Assembly (NCBI GenBank): GCA_016793585.1
Contig: JAEUJR010000400.1
Coordinates: 1 to 31,728 of the forward strand
Reading direction: 5' to 3'
Source: Archangium sp.
Lineage (GTDB): Bacteria > Myxococcota > Myxococcia > Myxococcales > Myxococcaceae
Length of the DNA: 31,728 bases
The position numbers were made by a program, and so were the translations under genes. Positions within the stretch are counted from its first letter, which is position 1. Every line of letters begins with the position of its first letter. This document shows positions 7,940 through 16,596 of the stretch, piece after piece. Below the pieces are notes generated by a model that did no database searches, was not told where the DNA came from, and saw only the letters and a program-made list of their open reading frames with translations.

Positions 7940-8500
7940 TCACCACTGCACGTGAATCGTCAGCGTGCGCACCTCGTTCAGCGTCTCGATCTTCACGATG
8001 TGCGCGGGTGTGCCTTCGATGAGCTCGAACAAGAACTTCAGCGTGCCGCGCCAGCCGTCTGCGGCGACCGCGGTCACGGGCTCGGGGTAGTCGACCCGCA
8101 GCACGCCCGCCGTCGACCCATCGGGCAGCCACGTCGCCTTCACGCCCCGCAAGACCTGGTGCACCGAATCGGGAACGCGCGAGAGCAACGTCGCCGGTGA
8201 ACGGCCGGTGAGCGCGAGCGCGACCTTGAACATCGGCGTGAGGATCTTGCCCAGCGAGTCGCGGGCCATCAGGTACGCGTGTTTCTGAAACGTCTCGGCG
8301 CCGGCGAGGGCGTGCAGCGTGTCTGAGAGGTCTCTGAGTACGTCGGCGTCGTGGGTGCGCGCGCTGAACGGAGCGTCGAGCGCTGCCTTCGTCGCCGGGG
8401 CGAGCTTCGCGGCGACCTGCTCGAGCAGCCCCAGGTCCTGGAGCGCCTTCTTGAACCCAGAGATGTACACCGCCGTGACTTCGAATCCCCGAACCGCCAT
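7940..8500 (-). CDS. DUF2378-family-like protein (TIGR02265)
   Basis: The 186-residue soluble protein starts at ATG 8500. Its length, helical N-terminal two-thirds, and C-terminal beta section ending in a Trp (LRVDYPEP, GWRGTLKFLFELIEG, VRTLTIHVQW) resemble the DUF2378/TIGR02265 family, which is greatly expanded in Myxococcus and relatives and has no established function. There is no signal peptide or membrane segment. It is convergent with the membrane protein gene (one base between stops) and divergent from the lipoprotein at 8682. A strong inverted repeat sits 61-90 bp upstream of its start. The family call rests on overall pattern, so it is moderate. Confidence 0.5.
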   Translation of the reverse strand: MAVRGFEVTAVYISGFKKALQDLGLLEQVAAKLAPATKAALDAPFSARTHDADVLRDLSDTLHALAGAETFQKHAYLMARDSLGKILTPMFKVALALTGRSPATLLSRVPDSVHQVLRGVKATWLPDGSTAGVLRVDYPEPVTAVAADGWRGTLKFLFELIEGTPAHIVKIETLNEVRTLTIHVQW

Positions 8501-8560
8501 GCCGTTCTCTTAGCGAAGCCACGCGCAGTTCCAATCGGCCTCTGCTGGCATCCGTTCCTG

Positions 8561-8590
8561 CTGACACGGCCGCCCGGGCGGAGCTGTCAG
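8561..8590. promoter_or_regulatory. Interrupted inverted repeat between divergent genes
   Basis: In the 181-bp region between the divergent genes starting at 8500 and 8682, CTGACA (8561-8566) pairs with TGTCAG (8585-8590) around a perfect 12-base palindrome CCGCCCGGGCGG (8570-8581), with three mismatched positions on each side between the arms. A terminator makes no sense between two divergent starts, so an operator or other protein-binding site is more likely. The same hexamer arms occur in a hairpin upstream of the LysM gene (17472-17488). Nothing else was recognised in this intergenic region. Confidence 0.5.
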
Positions 8591-8681
8591 GTGCGCGAGC
8601 TTCTGCGCAACCTCCCCCACGGGAATCGACGGGCTCCATGCGAGACTTCGCGGGCATTGGTCGTGCACGAAAGGCGAGCCC

Positions 8682-9182
8682 ATGAAACGACTCCTCGGGG
8701 TGCTGTTGCTGTCGGCGTCGTGTGGGCCGCTGACTGGAGGACGTGACGGCGGCGGGGCTGGTGGCGGCTCGTCAGGCGCCGGGGGTGGCTTTGCGCTGCC
8801 GCAGCTGCCGCCCCTCTCGAGCCTGGTGGCCTTCTCGTCGGTGGGCTCGGGCGCGACGAAGCTGCTGGCCGACGTCTCGAACGCTCGCGTCGAGATCGAC
8901 CCGACGCAGAGTGACGCGCTCACCGCGCTCGGCGAGTGCGCCGACCTGCTCTCGTATTGCTACGCGCCGCCGTCGTTCACGCTCGACCGCTGCTTCTCGA
9001 CCGTGCGCTCCTGCACCACCTCGACCCCGTGGGGAGAGCCGGCGTGCTGCCCCGAGGCCTGTCACGACGCCTTCAGCCGTGAAGTCGCCGCCGGGCTCAC
9101 GCCAAGGGCCGCGCTCGAGAAGGTGCTCTTCCGCGAGCCCGACTGCTTTCCCGGTGTGCGCGCCGCGCTGGAGGCTCCATGA
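8682..9182 (+). CDS. Lipoprotein of unknown function, coupled to the phospholipase-C-like gene
   Basis: The 166-residue protein starts at ATG 8682 with a lipoprotein signal (LLGVLLLSASCG), followed by a Gly/Ser-rich linker. The remaining ~115 residues carry eight cysteines, probably in disulfides (CADLLSYC, CFSTVRSC, ACCPEACHDAF, DCFPG). No family is recognised. Its stop overlaps the start of the next gene by four bases (ATGA at 9179-9182), so the two are translationally coupled. This suggests the lipoprotein helps fold, anchor or restrain the exported enzyme-like protein behind it. That role is inferred from gene order alone. Confidence 0.75.
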   Translation: MKRLLGVLLLSASCGPLTGGRDGGGAGGGSSGAGGGFALPQLPPLSSLVAFSSVGSGATKLLADVSNARVEIDPTQSDALTALGECADLLSYCYAPPSFTLDRCFSTVRSCTTSTPWGEPACCPEACHDAFSREVAAGLTPRAALEKVLFREPDCFPGVRAALEAP

Positions 9183-10906
9183 CCCCGCGCTTCGTCGTGC
9201 TGCTCTCGGTGTTGCCGTTGCGCGCCCTCGCGTGGGACTCGGTCTGCTTCGAGGCCAGTGGCCGGCCGTGTTCACCCTCGGCAGGGCCACAGACGGCGCG
9301 CCAACGGTGGGTCGGCCCCAGCGACGAACACCGGCAGCTGTTCGAGCAGACGCGTGAGCAGGCGGGGCTGCCGGCGGCGCTCTCGTTGCCGCAGACGCTC
9401 GAGGTGTTCACCACCTCGGCCACCGTCGACATCGGGGGCACGCAGCAGCCGACGCTGAGGCCCGCGCCGTTCGAGCAGACGACGCGCTCTCGCACGCGCA
9501 CCTTCACCATCGCCGAGCTCTCGCAGCTGCCCGACTTCTCGTACGCGCTGTGGGACTGGGCGAGCGGCCACGAGACGTGCCCGCTGAACGACGGCACCGA
9601 CCCCACGCTCTGCCACGACTTCGCGAGCCACATGGGCCCGGTGAACTCGAACCACTTCGTGCCGCAGTCGCAGCGCTCGTATGCCCGCGCCCATGCCCTC
9701 GCGCTCGCCCGCGCCGCCGAGTGCAAGACGGTGAGCGACACGCTGCAGGGCCGGTACCCCGAGGTCTCGCGCGCGTGTGAAGTCGAGGCGCTCGCGCTCG
9801 AGGCGATGGGCCAGCACTTTCTGCAAGACGCCTGGAGCATGGGGCACATGTGGCAGCGCTGGGGGTCGTCGAACCTCGACGAGTTTCCCGGCTCCACCAT
9901 CGAAGAGAAGCGCGACCGCGCGGTGCTCTCGGCGCTCGTGTCGGGCTTCATTCACGGGGCGCGCGGCGTGCTGCAGGCCCTGCCCACGTGGACGACGTAC
10001 GACGTGAACGACGCGCTCTGCGCCCCGTGGGACGACGTGCGCTTCGTGGCGAAAGACGGGCTCGTCTCGCAGGCCGTCGGCGACCTCTACCTCTCGCAGA
10101 TGACGGCGCCGCAGCGGCAGCGCTTCTTCGACTGCGCGACCTCGGGCGTGCTGCAGGTGTACGAGGCGACCGGCCGCGTGCACGGCGCGCCCGGCACCCC
10201 AGCGATGGGCCTCAGCTCGGTCGACCCGACGTCTGACCACTGCTTCGGCCAGCGCGCGACGAACGAGGCCATCGTGCGCGGCATGGCGATTCACCTGAAG
10301 ATTGCGACGATTCAGACGACCGTGCCGCTCGATGCCCGCTTCGCGTCGTGGCTGGTGCCGCAGGTGGCGCGCGCGTCGGGCAAGGTGCCGGTGGCGAAGA
10401 AGACGAAGAACGAGTTCCGCCTGTCGCTCGAGCGCGTGTCGACGATGGCGCGCCTCACCGCGAAAGACGACCCGCAGGGCACCACGCTCGCAGAAGGTGG
10501 AATGGGCGACTTCATGGGCGTGGGCGCCAACGGCACCTACGCGACGCCGACCTCGTACGAAGACCCGCCGCTGCCGTGGAGCGCCGGTGGCTCGGACCGC
10601 GCGGTGACGCTGGCCCGCGTGTTTCACCTCGCGCACGCGAAGGACTGGTGCGGCTCGACGACGGTCGCGCAGCTGGAGGCGCTCAAGACCCACGCGCAAG
10701 ACCCGTCGCTCGACGCGCCGTCGAAGGCCGCCGCGTGTTCGGCGTGCACCGAGTTCACGATGCGCCACCTGCGCTTCGGCACTCCCGCCTCGTGGGACAC
10801 GACCAACGAGCCGCTGTGTGGCGCGCTCGCTCCAGCCTCGGAGTTCCTCTACGTCGGCGGCTCGGGCTCGGTGCGCTCACTCGCGCAGCTGCGGTGCTGC
10901 CCCTGA
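9179..10906 (+). CDS. Secreted zinc phospholipase C / S1-P1-nuclease-like protein
   Basis: The 575-residue protein has a signal peptide ending RALA, which would leave Trp19 as the first mature residue. In zinc phospholipase C and S1/P1 nucleases the N-terminal Trp of the mature enzyme binds zinc. Further candidate ligands are H51, D119 and H151 or H159. The clearest match is H213-x3-D217-x5-H223 in QHFLQDAWSMGHMW, the same spacing as H118/D122/H128 of Bacillus cereus phospholipase C. The last His/Glu pair of that enzyme is not obvious, so one metal site may differ. The protein is about twice the usual length, with a large uncharacterised C-terminal half. It is coupled to the lipoprotein gene before it and abuts the convergent lipoprotein gene (10907) with no spacer. 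Substrate unknown. Confidence 0.6.
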   Translation: MTPRFVVLLSVLPLRALAWDSVCFEASGRPCSPSAGPQTARQRWVGPSDEHRQLFEQTREQAGLPAALSLPQTLEVFTTSATVDIGGTQQPTLRPAPFEQTTRSRTRTFTIAELSQLPDFSYALWDWASGHETCPLNDGTDPTLCHDFASHMGPVNSNHFVPQSQRSYARAHALALARAAECKTVSDTLQGRYPEVSRACEVEALALEAMGQHFLQDAWSMGHMWQRWGSSNLDEFPGSTIEEKRDRAVLSALVSGFIHGARGVLQALPTWTTYDVNDALCAPWDDVRFVAKDGLVSQAVGDLYLSQMTAPQRQRFFDCATSGVLQVYEATGRVHGAPGTPAMGLSSVDPTSDHCFGQRATNEAIVRGMAIHLKIATIQTTVPLDARFASWLVPQVARASGKVPVAKKTKNEFRLSLERVSTMARLTAKDDPQGTTLAEGGMGDFMGVGANGTYATPTSYEDPPLPWSAGGSDRAVTLARVFHLAHAKDWCGSTTVAQLEALKTHAQDPSLDAPSKAAACSACTEFTMRHLRFGTPASWDTTNEPLCGALAPASEFLYVGGSGSVRSLAQLRCCP

Positions 10907-11731
10907 TCAACTGCCCGGCGTCACCATCACCACGAGGCACGCGTTGTTCACCGCGCCCGCGTTGCGCTGCTTGTACTCGGTGCGGCCTTCGACCTTGAAG
11001 TTGAACTGCTGCACGAGGTCGGTGCCTTCGTGCACGTAGAGGAACAGGCCGTTCGACGACGTCGCGGTGCCGAGGCTGGTGAAGTCTGCGCTCGGGTAGA
11101 AGAAGCGTGACGCGACGCTGCCGGCGCTCGGCGTGATGGTGACACCCGCGACCGGCGCCCCCTGCGCGTCGAGCACCTTGCCGAGAATGCAGCCGGCCGC
11201 GATGAGCGTGTCTTTGGGCGCGTCGGGCGTGAGCATGCGCAGGCGCGCTGGCGTGAGCAGCGCGGTCAGCTTGTCGTGGAAGGCGGTGGGAATCGCGTAG
11301 GCCACGCGGTCTTTCACCTCGCCGAGCGGCTTCTTGCCGACGAGCAGCACGTCGTAGACGACGGTGGCCGAGCGCACGACCTTCGGCACGCCCGCGTCGG
11401 CGTCGTCACGCAGGCCGACCGCGACGCCGAGGTTCACGAGCTCGTTCGACACGTTCTGCACCGAGAAGCGCGCGGTGCCGTCGAGCGTGGCCGTCGAGAA
11501 GACTCCGGCCGGGTTGTTCGCGGCCACCTTGAGCGGCTCCTCGACGCGCACCGTGAGGCCGACGAGCGAGGTGAGCCCGGCGTCGAGCGCGTCAGGGTGA
11601 ATCGCGACGGTGCCAGAGACGCTGAACACCGGGTCGGCCTCGACGCCGGCATCGACACCCGCGTCCGTCGTCGTCATCGAAGAACCACACGCCACCAGCA
11701 GCACTGCCCCCACCAGCATCGCCTTGCGCAT
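10907..11731 (-). CDS. Lipoprotein with carboxypeptidase-regulatory-like (beta-sandwich) features
   Basis: The 274-residue protein starts at ATG 11731, with GGGGAG as ribosome-binding site, and a lipoprotein signal (MLVGAVLLVACG). A short DAG linker follows. The body looks all-beta: an opening strand pair (FSVSGTVAI), a middle region with several strands, and a segment GKVLDAQGAPVAGVTITPSAG that matches the pattern of a carboxypeptidase-regulatory-like or transthyretin-like fold. It is probably an outer-membrane-anchored, ligand-binding or structural protein. Its stop directly abuts that of the phospholipase-like gene (TGATCA, 10904-10909). It diverges from the metalloprotease gene across 205 bp (11732-11936), in which no convincing promoter was recognised. 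Confidence 0.75.
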   Translation of the reverse strand: MRKAMLVGAVLLVACGSSMTTTDAGVDAGVEADPVFSVSGTVAIHPDALDAGLTSLVGLTVRVEEPLKVAANNPAGVFSTATLDGTARFSVQNVSNELVNLGVAVGLRDDADAGVPKVVRSATVVYDVLLVGKKPLGEVKDRVAYAIPTAFHDKLTALLTPARLRMLTPDAPKDTLIAAGCILGKVLDAQGAPVAGVTITPSAGSVASRFFYPSADFTSLGTATSSNGLFLYVHEGTDLVQQFNFKVEGRTEYKQRNAGAVNNACLVVMVTPGS

Positions 11732-11936
11732 GGCCTGCTCCCCTACTTGAGAGGACGAGCCGACGCCACGAGGCGTGTTCACGCTGGTGCACACCGGTTT
11801 CACGCGCCGAGAAATGCAGCGCGGGTGGAGCGGCCACGCGCACGACGTGAAGACGAGGCTGCACAGGGGCGTGGTCGTGTTCGCAGCACGTTGGAGGCGG
11901 AGAACGGTCGGCGCCCGCCTTGCACTGACGCGGCGC

Positions 11937-14057
11937 ATGCGGCGACTGCTCCTCGCGGTGTTTCTCGGCGCCTGTGAAGGCCAGGCCGTGTTGCAGGGCG
12001 AGCAGGGGCCGGTCGACGGCGTCATCGGCATCTCGGGAGCGCCAAAGGTGACGGTGTTTTCGTGCGTGAAGTCGAGCATCGAGGCGACGGTGCCGTTGAG
12101 CTGCTCGGTGGGGGCGACGCATCCGCGAGGCAGTGGCCTGTCGTGCCGGCTCGAGTCGTCGTCGGGTGAGCGCATCGAGCTTGGTGATTGCTCCAGCCAG
12201 CGCGCGACCGAGGTGAAGTGGATGACGCCTGGCGCGGCGACGCTGCGGCTCGTGGTGGTGGACGAAGAGGCGCAGCAGACGGAGCGCACGCTGCAGGTCG
12301 AGGTGCTGCTCGCGCCGAATCAACTGCCGCGCATCACCACCTTTTCTGCCTCTCGCACGACGGGCGTCACGCCGTTCACCTCGACGCTCACCATCGACGC
12401 GAACGACCCCGACTCGAGCGACGTTCGGTGCGAACTCGCTCCGGGCGGACCCGTGCCATGCGCGATGGGCCGGTACGCCGTCGACGTGACGGCGCGTGGA
12501 GCGACGACGGTGACGCTGTCAGTGCGTGATGGGCGCGGCGGGGTGGTGACGCAGACGGTGACGCTCACCGGCGTCGCGCCCGTCGGTGACGTTCGGGTCG
12601 AGTCGATGCAGCTCGGTCAGTCGGTGGTGTCTCCCACGCTCGAGCTCGTCGAAGGCAAACCGGCGCTCGTCGTCGCGCAGGTGTTGTCCGATACGCCGGG
12701 CCTGAACAGCGTCGTCGAGGTCGTCGGGCGCCGCGCGGGCGTGGAGCTGGGCCGCCAACGTCTCACCGGCCCCGCGACGCATGCGACGGCGCCGGTCGAC
12801 CTCTCACGTCAGCACCGCGGCACGATTCCCGGAGCATGGGTCGCGCCCGGCCTCGAGCTCACCGTCGTCGCCGACGCGATGGACTCGCTGCCCGAGTCGA
12901 ACGAGCAGAACAACGAGCTGCGCACGACGCCGGTCATCGGGCGCGCCAACGTGCTGCACCTCACCGCGGTGCCCGTCGTCGTCAGCGGCACCACCTCGAG
13001 CGTGCTCGACCTCAGAGCCACCATGGTGGCGCAGTGGCCGCTCGCCGACGTCATGTCGCGCACGCGCGCGCCGTACACGACGAACCAGGTCCCCTCGGGC
13101 GCCGACGTGTCGAGCTGGGGCGCGCTGCTCTCCGAGCTCGCCCAGCTGCGTGGCGCCGATGGCAGCGCACGTCACTACTACGGCTTCGTGCGCGCGAACT
13201 CGTACGGCATCGCCGGTATCGGCTACGTCGGTCAGCCCACGGCCATCGGCCGCGACGACAACGAAGGCGTCGCGTCGCACGAACTCGGGCACAACTTCGG
13301 CCGCAATCACGCGCCTTGTGGCGGCGCAGCCGGCGCCGACCCGTCGTACCCATACCCGAACGCGAACCTCGGCTCGTGGGGTTGGAACGGCCAGTCGCTC
13401 ATCAACCCGGCGCAGTTCGTCGACCTCATGAGCTACTGCGGCCCGACGTGGATCAGCGACTACACGTACATCGGCGCGCAGCGCGCCCTCTCGCGAGACC
13501 AGGACTTCGGGCCGACGCCGCCGCAGGCGATGGTGCTCGAGCCCTCGGTGCTCGTCGCGGCCGTCGTTCGTGGCGCAGCGCTGCAGCTCGAGCCGCTGCA
13601 CGTCATGCTCGCCGCGCGCACGCGGGTCGACCACTCGGCCTGGTCGGTGCGGCTGACGACGGTCGAGGGGCTCGCCCACGAGAGCGCGCTGCGGGTGGCG
13701 CAGCTCTCTGACGCTGACGACGCCCATCTGCTCGGGCTCGTGAGCGACGTGGGGCCGCTGCGCTCGGTCGAGGTGCTGCACCACGGCGCGGTCGTGCTCC
13801 GCGAGCTCGCGCAGCCGGTCTCGCTGCAGGGCGTTCGGCTCAGCCGCGTCGACGGCCGGCACGTGCGAGTCGAGTGGAAGGCCAGCGCGGCGCCGTTTCT
13901 GTCGGTCGCCCACTTCGGCCGTGAACGCACCACGCTCACGCTGCGTGCGACGGGCGGCTCCGTCGTGCTCGCGCACGATGGCCTCGAAGGCGGCGAGCTC
14001 GAGCTGAGCGCCTCGAGCGGCGTCGCGTCGGTGCGTCAGCGCTTCTCGATGCCCTGA
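11937..14057 (+). CDS. Metzincin-type zinc metalloprotease lipoprotein
   Basis: I chose the ATG at 11937 because it gives a lipoprotein signal (MRRLLLAVFLGAC); the frame is open further upstream. The product has 706 residues. N-terminal beta domains with Ig/PKD-like features (NQLPRITTFSAS, DPDSSDVRC) lead into a CARDB-like segment ending SLPESNEQNNELR. The catalytic domain has HELGHNFGRNH (H448, E449, H452, H458), the HExxHxxGxxH metzincin zinc site, and a Met-turn candidate DLMSYCG downstream. The C-terminal ~180 residues are beta-rich. It is probably an exported, membrane-anchored protease, comparable to reprolysin-like or M66-type enzymes. The last 22 bases overlap the 3' end of the convergent hybrid kinase gene. 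Confidence 0.88.
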   Translation: MRRLLLAVFLGACEGQAVLQGEQGPVDGVIGISGAPKVTVFSCVKSSIEATVPLSCSVGATHPRGSGLSCRLESSSGERIELGDCSSQRATEVKWMTPGAATLRLVVVDEEAQQTERTLQVEVLLAPNQLPRITTFSASRTTGVTPFTSTLTIDANDPDSSDVRCELAPGGPVPCAMGRYAVDVTARGATTVTLSVRDGRGGVVTQTVTLTGVAPVGDVRVESMQLGQSVVSPTLELVEGKPALVVAQVLSDTPGLNSVVEVVGRRAGVELGRQRLTGPATHATAPVDLSRQHRGTIPGAWVAPGLELTVVADAMDSLPESNEQNNELRTTPVIGRANVLHLTAVPVVVSGTTSSVLDLRATMVAQWPLADVMSRTRAPYTTNQVPSGADVSSWGALLSELAQLRGADGSARHYYGFVRANSYGIAGIGYVGQPTAIGRDDNEGVASHELGHNFGRNHAPCGGAAGADPSYPYPNANLGSWGWNGQSLINPAQFVDLMSYCGPTWISDYTYIGAQRALSRDQDFGPTPPQAMVLEPSVLVAAVVRGAALQLEPLHVMLAARTRVDHSAWSVRLTTVEGLAHESALRVAQLSDADDAHLLGLVSDVGPLRSVEVLHHGAVVLRELAQPVSLQGVRLSRVDGRHVRVEWKASAAPFLSVAHFGRERTTLTLRATGGSVVLAHDGLEGGELELSASSGVASVRQRFSMP

Positions 14058-15580
14058 ACGACCGCGTGGGGCACCAGCCGCGCCAGCTCGGCCGTGAGGG
14101 CGTTCGCGCTGAAGGGCTTCGAGATGAAGCCGGTGCGAACGTCGGGCTCGGTGCCATGGCCCGCCGAGTACCCCGAGACGAACAGCGCTGGCTGTTTCGG
14201 GTTCAGCGCGCGCAGCTGGTCGACCGTCGTCGCGCCGTCGACGCCGGGCATCATCAGGTCCGAGACGACGATGGTCCACGCCGTCACGTCTTCGCGAAAG
14301 CGGGCGAGCGCCGCGGCGCCCGTGTCGACGCCGACACAGTCGAACCCGAGCGCGGTGAGCAGCCGGGTGGTCGTGCGCAGCACCAGCGGGTCGTCGTCGA
14401 TGACCAGCGCGCGGCCCTCGAAGCGCATCACCGCGGGGGGCGCTGGCCGCACCACCGCGTCGCCGGTCGGGCGAAGAAAGAGCGAGAACGTCGAGCCCAC
14501 CTGGGGCGCCGAGCGGACGTGCAGGGCGGCGCCGTGATTGCGCACGAAGCTCGCGACGACGGCGAGCCCCAGGCCGCGGCCCTGTCTTCGCGTCGAGAAG
14601 AACGGGTCGAACACGTGCCGCATCGTCTCGGGCGTCATGCCGTGCCCCGCGTCGCGCACCTCGAGCACCACCGCCCGGCCGGGCGCGAAGCCGGTGGTGA
14701 GCGGCCCTTCGGCCAGCTCGTCGGCCGTCACCTCTCGCGTGAGCAGCCGAACGCCCACGACGCCCTGGCCCTGGCTCGCTTCGCCCGCGTTGATGACGAG
14801 GTTCATCAGCAGCTGGTTGAGCTGCACCGGGTCACACCGAACGGCGGGCACGTTCGCCTCGAGCCGCCAGTCGAGCGTCACCCCGCGCACGGCCCGCTGC
14901 AGCACCGGGGCCGCCGCCTCGATGAGCGCCCGCACGTCGGTCGCCACCATCTGCGTGCGCGCTCTGCCGGCCGACGAGAGCAGCTGCCTGGTGAGGCTCG
15001 CGGCGCTCTGCGCGGCCTTCTCGATGTGCTCGAGCACCTCGTTCGTCGACGACGGGTCGGCGCGGGCCACGCTCACCTCGGCGAGGATGACGGCGAGCAG
15101 GTTGTTGAAGTCGTGCGCGACGCCACCGGCCATCAGCCCCAGACTCTCGAGCTTCTCGAGGTGCTGCACGTTCTGCTCGAGCCGCGCGCGCTCGGCTTCG
15201 GCGGCTTTGCGCTCCGAGATGTCGCGCGAGTTCGCCACCACGCCGCGCACCGCCGGGTTGTCGAGCTGGTTGCTGGCCACCGCCTCCATCCACAGCCAGC
15301 GGCCGTCTTTCGTGAGGTACCGGTACTCGACCCGGCGCACCGTGCCCTTCGTCGCGAGCACGTCGGCGAAGACCCGGCCCACCTCGGCGCGGTCGTCGGG
15401 GTGAATGAGCTCGAACGTCTCGCGGTTGAGCAGCTCTTCGGGGGTGAACCCGTTGATGCGCACCGTCGCCGGCGAGTTGAACAGCAGCCGCCCCTGGCCA
15501 TCGAGCAACGAGATGATGTCGACGGAGTGCAGCGTCAACGCCCGGAACTTCTCTTCAGACCACCCGTCGTCGTTGGACAT
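14036..15580 (-). CDS. PAS-containing hybrid histidine kinase with C-terminal receiver
   Basis: The 514-residue protein starts at ATG 15580 (MSNDDGW) and has no membrane segment, so it is cytoplasmic. A PAS domain with PAC motif spans ~10-125. A coiled linker leads to the dimerisation helix with H156 in GGVAHDFNN, then a catalytic domain with N264 in the N box, DAGHGM and GRGLGLAVV. A receiver domain (~390-508) holds the acidic pocket VIDDD, phospho-acceptor D441 in VSDLMMPGVDG and K488. Autophosphorylation at H156 and transfer to D441 are expected. No output domain is fused and no response regulator lies nearby, so the downstream partner is unknown. Its 3' end overlaps the metalloprotease gene by 22 bases. 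Confidence 0.93.
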   Translation of the reverse strand: MSNDDGWSEEKFRALTLHSVDIISLLDGQGRLLFNSPATVRINGFTPEELLNRETFELIHPDDRAEVGRVFADVLATKGTVRRVEYRYLTKDGRWLWMEAVASNQLDNPAVRGVVANSRDISERKAAEAERARLEQNVQHLEKLESLGLMAGGVAHDFNNLLAVILAEVSVARADPSSTNEVLEHIEKAAQSAASLTRQLLSSAGRARTQMVATDVRALIEAAAPVLQRAVRGVTLDWRLEANVPAVRCDPVQLNQLLMNLVINAGEASQGQGVVGVRLLTREVTADELAEGPLTTGFAPGRAVVLEVRDAGHGMTPETMRHVFDPFFSTRRQGRGLGLAVVASFVRNHGAALHVRSAPQVGSTFSLFLRPTGDAVVRPAPPAVMRFEGRALVIDDDPLVLRTTTRLLTALGFDCVGVDTGAAALARFREDVTAWTIVVSDLMMPGVDGATTVDQLRALNPKQPALFVSGYSAGHGTEPDVRTGFISKPFSANALTAELARLVPHAVVQGIEKR

Positions 15581-15660
15581 CGCTCGCGCAGCAAACCACC
15601 GCCCGGCATGGCGCACGAGTGGGGAACCGAGATTGACAGCGGGGTGTCCTCTCCCGCCGA

Positions 15661-16590
15661 ATGACATGCATGCGCTGGGTCTTCGGGGTCGTGGGCTGGG
15701 CCTTCGTGGCGATGGCCGAGCCCTCTGCGAATCAGCCGCCGTCGACGCCCCGCATCTCGGTGGCGCAGGCCCGCGCGCTGGTCGCCGGTGACGTGAAGGG
15801 CTGCACCGACGGCAACGACGACGAGCAGATTCGCTGCTTGATGAAGACGCGCCTCTTCGCAGACCCGCAGGCGGTGAAGCTGGCGCTCGAGCTGTACGAA
15901 CGCGCAGGTCACGTCGTCGGTGTGTTGCCCGAGCAGGACTTCGAGGGCGGCTACCGCGGCATGATTCACCTGGTGCCGCAGCTGCCGGTGCTCGACGAAC
16001 GAAGACACCTCGAGTTCGCGGCCCAGGCCCTCACCGACATCGACGCCTTCCTCTCAGACACGCAGACCCTCGCGGGCGCTCCCCTGGGCTACCGCTGGCG
16101 CGCGCTCGAGCTGCGCTTCTTCCGCTCCCTCAAGAAGCGCACGCCCGCCGCCTTCGCCATCGACTGGACCGTCTCGTACAACGTGAACGGCACCCTCAAC
16201 GGCTCGGTGCCCGTGGTGCGCGGGTTGCTGTTTCACGAGATCTTCCACCTCAACGACGACGACTGGTCGACCCGCGAGCTGGGCGGCGACTACGACGCCA
16301 TCGTGAAGAAGTGCGGCACCGGCATCGACTGCCTGACGCGCTATGTGCCCGAGCCGCTCATCGTGAAGGGCGGCACCTACTACTCGTTCATGCCCGGCAA
16401 CGGCGTGCGTGAGTACGCGGCCGATCTCGCGCTGCGCTACCAGAAGGAGCAGCGCGAGGTGATGGCGGGCCGCGTGGTGAAGAAGCCGTTCAAGTGCGGG
16501 GCTCCCGAGAACGCACGCGCGTGGTCGAAGCTCGTGAAGCAGTTCTTTGGTGGCGTCGACCGCCTGCCGTCGTGCTTCTCGGTGAAGTGA
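15661..16590 (+). CDS. Exported HExxH protein, putative gluzincin-type metallopeptidase
   Basis: The 309-residue protein starts at ATG 15661 (an in-frame ATG at 15670 is also possible) and has an N-terminal signal peptide (WVFGVVGWAFVAMA). It carries HEIFH (H192, E193, H196), a zinc-binding and catalytic motif, and NGVREYAADLAL with E251 as a plausible third ligand, as in gluzincins. Four or more cysteines after the motif (KKCGTGIDC and others) suggest disulfides. I do not recognise a named family, so peptidase activity is inferred from the motif alone. The gene diverges from the hybrid kinase (80 bp) and is convergent with the LysM gene, with six bases between stops. Confidence 0.65.
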   Translation: MTCMRWVFGVVGWAFVAMAEPSANQPPSTPRISVAQARALVAGDVKGCTDGNDDEQIRCLMKTRLFADPQAVKLALELYERAGHVVGVLPEQDFEGGYRGMIHLVPQLPVLDERRHLEFAAQALTDIDAFLSDTQTLAGAPLGYRWRALELRFFRSLKKRTPAAFAIDWTVSYNVNGTLNGSVPVVRGLLFHEIFHLNDDDWSTRELGGDYDAIVKKCGTGIDCLTRYVPEPLIVKGGTYYSFMPGNGVREYAADLALRYQKEQREVMAGRVVKKPFKCGAPENARAWSKLVKQFFGGVDRLPSCFSVK

Positions 16591-16596
16591 GGCCGC

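Noticed and set aside
8547..8561. Sigma-54-like GG/GC pair (TGGCAT...TGCT) upstream of 8682, and a similar one upstream of the LysM gene
   Set aside because: The spacing between GG and GC is 11 bases in both cases, where sigma-54 promoters need 10.
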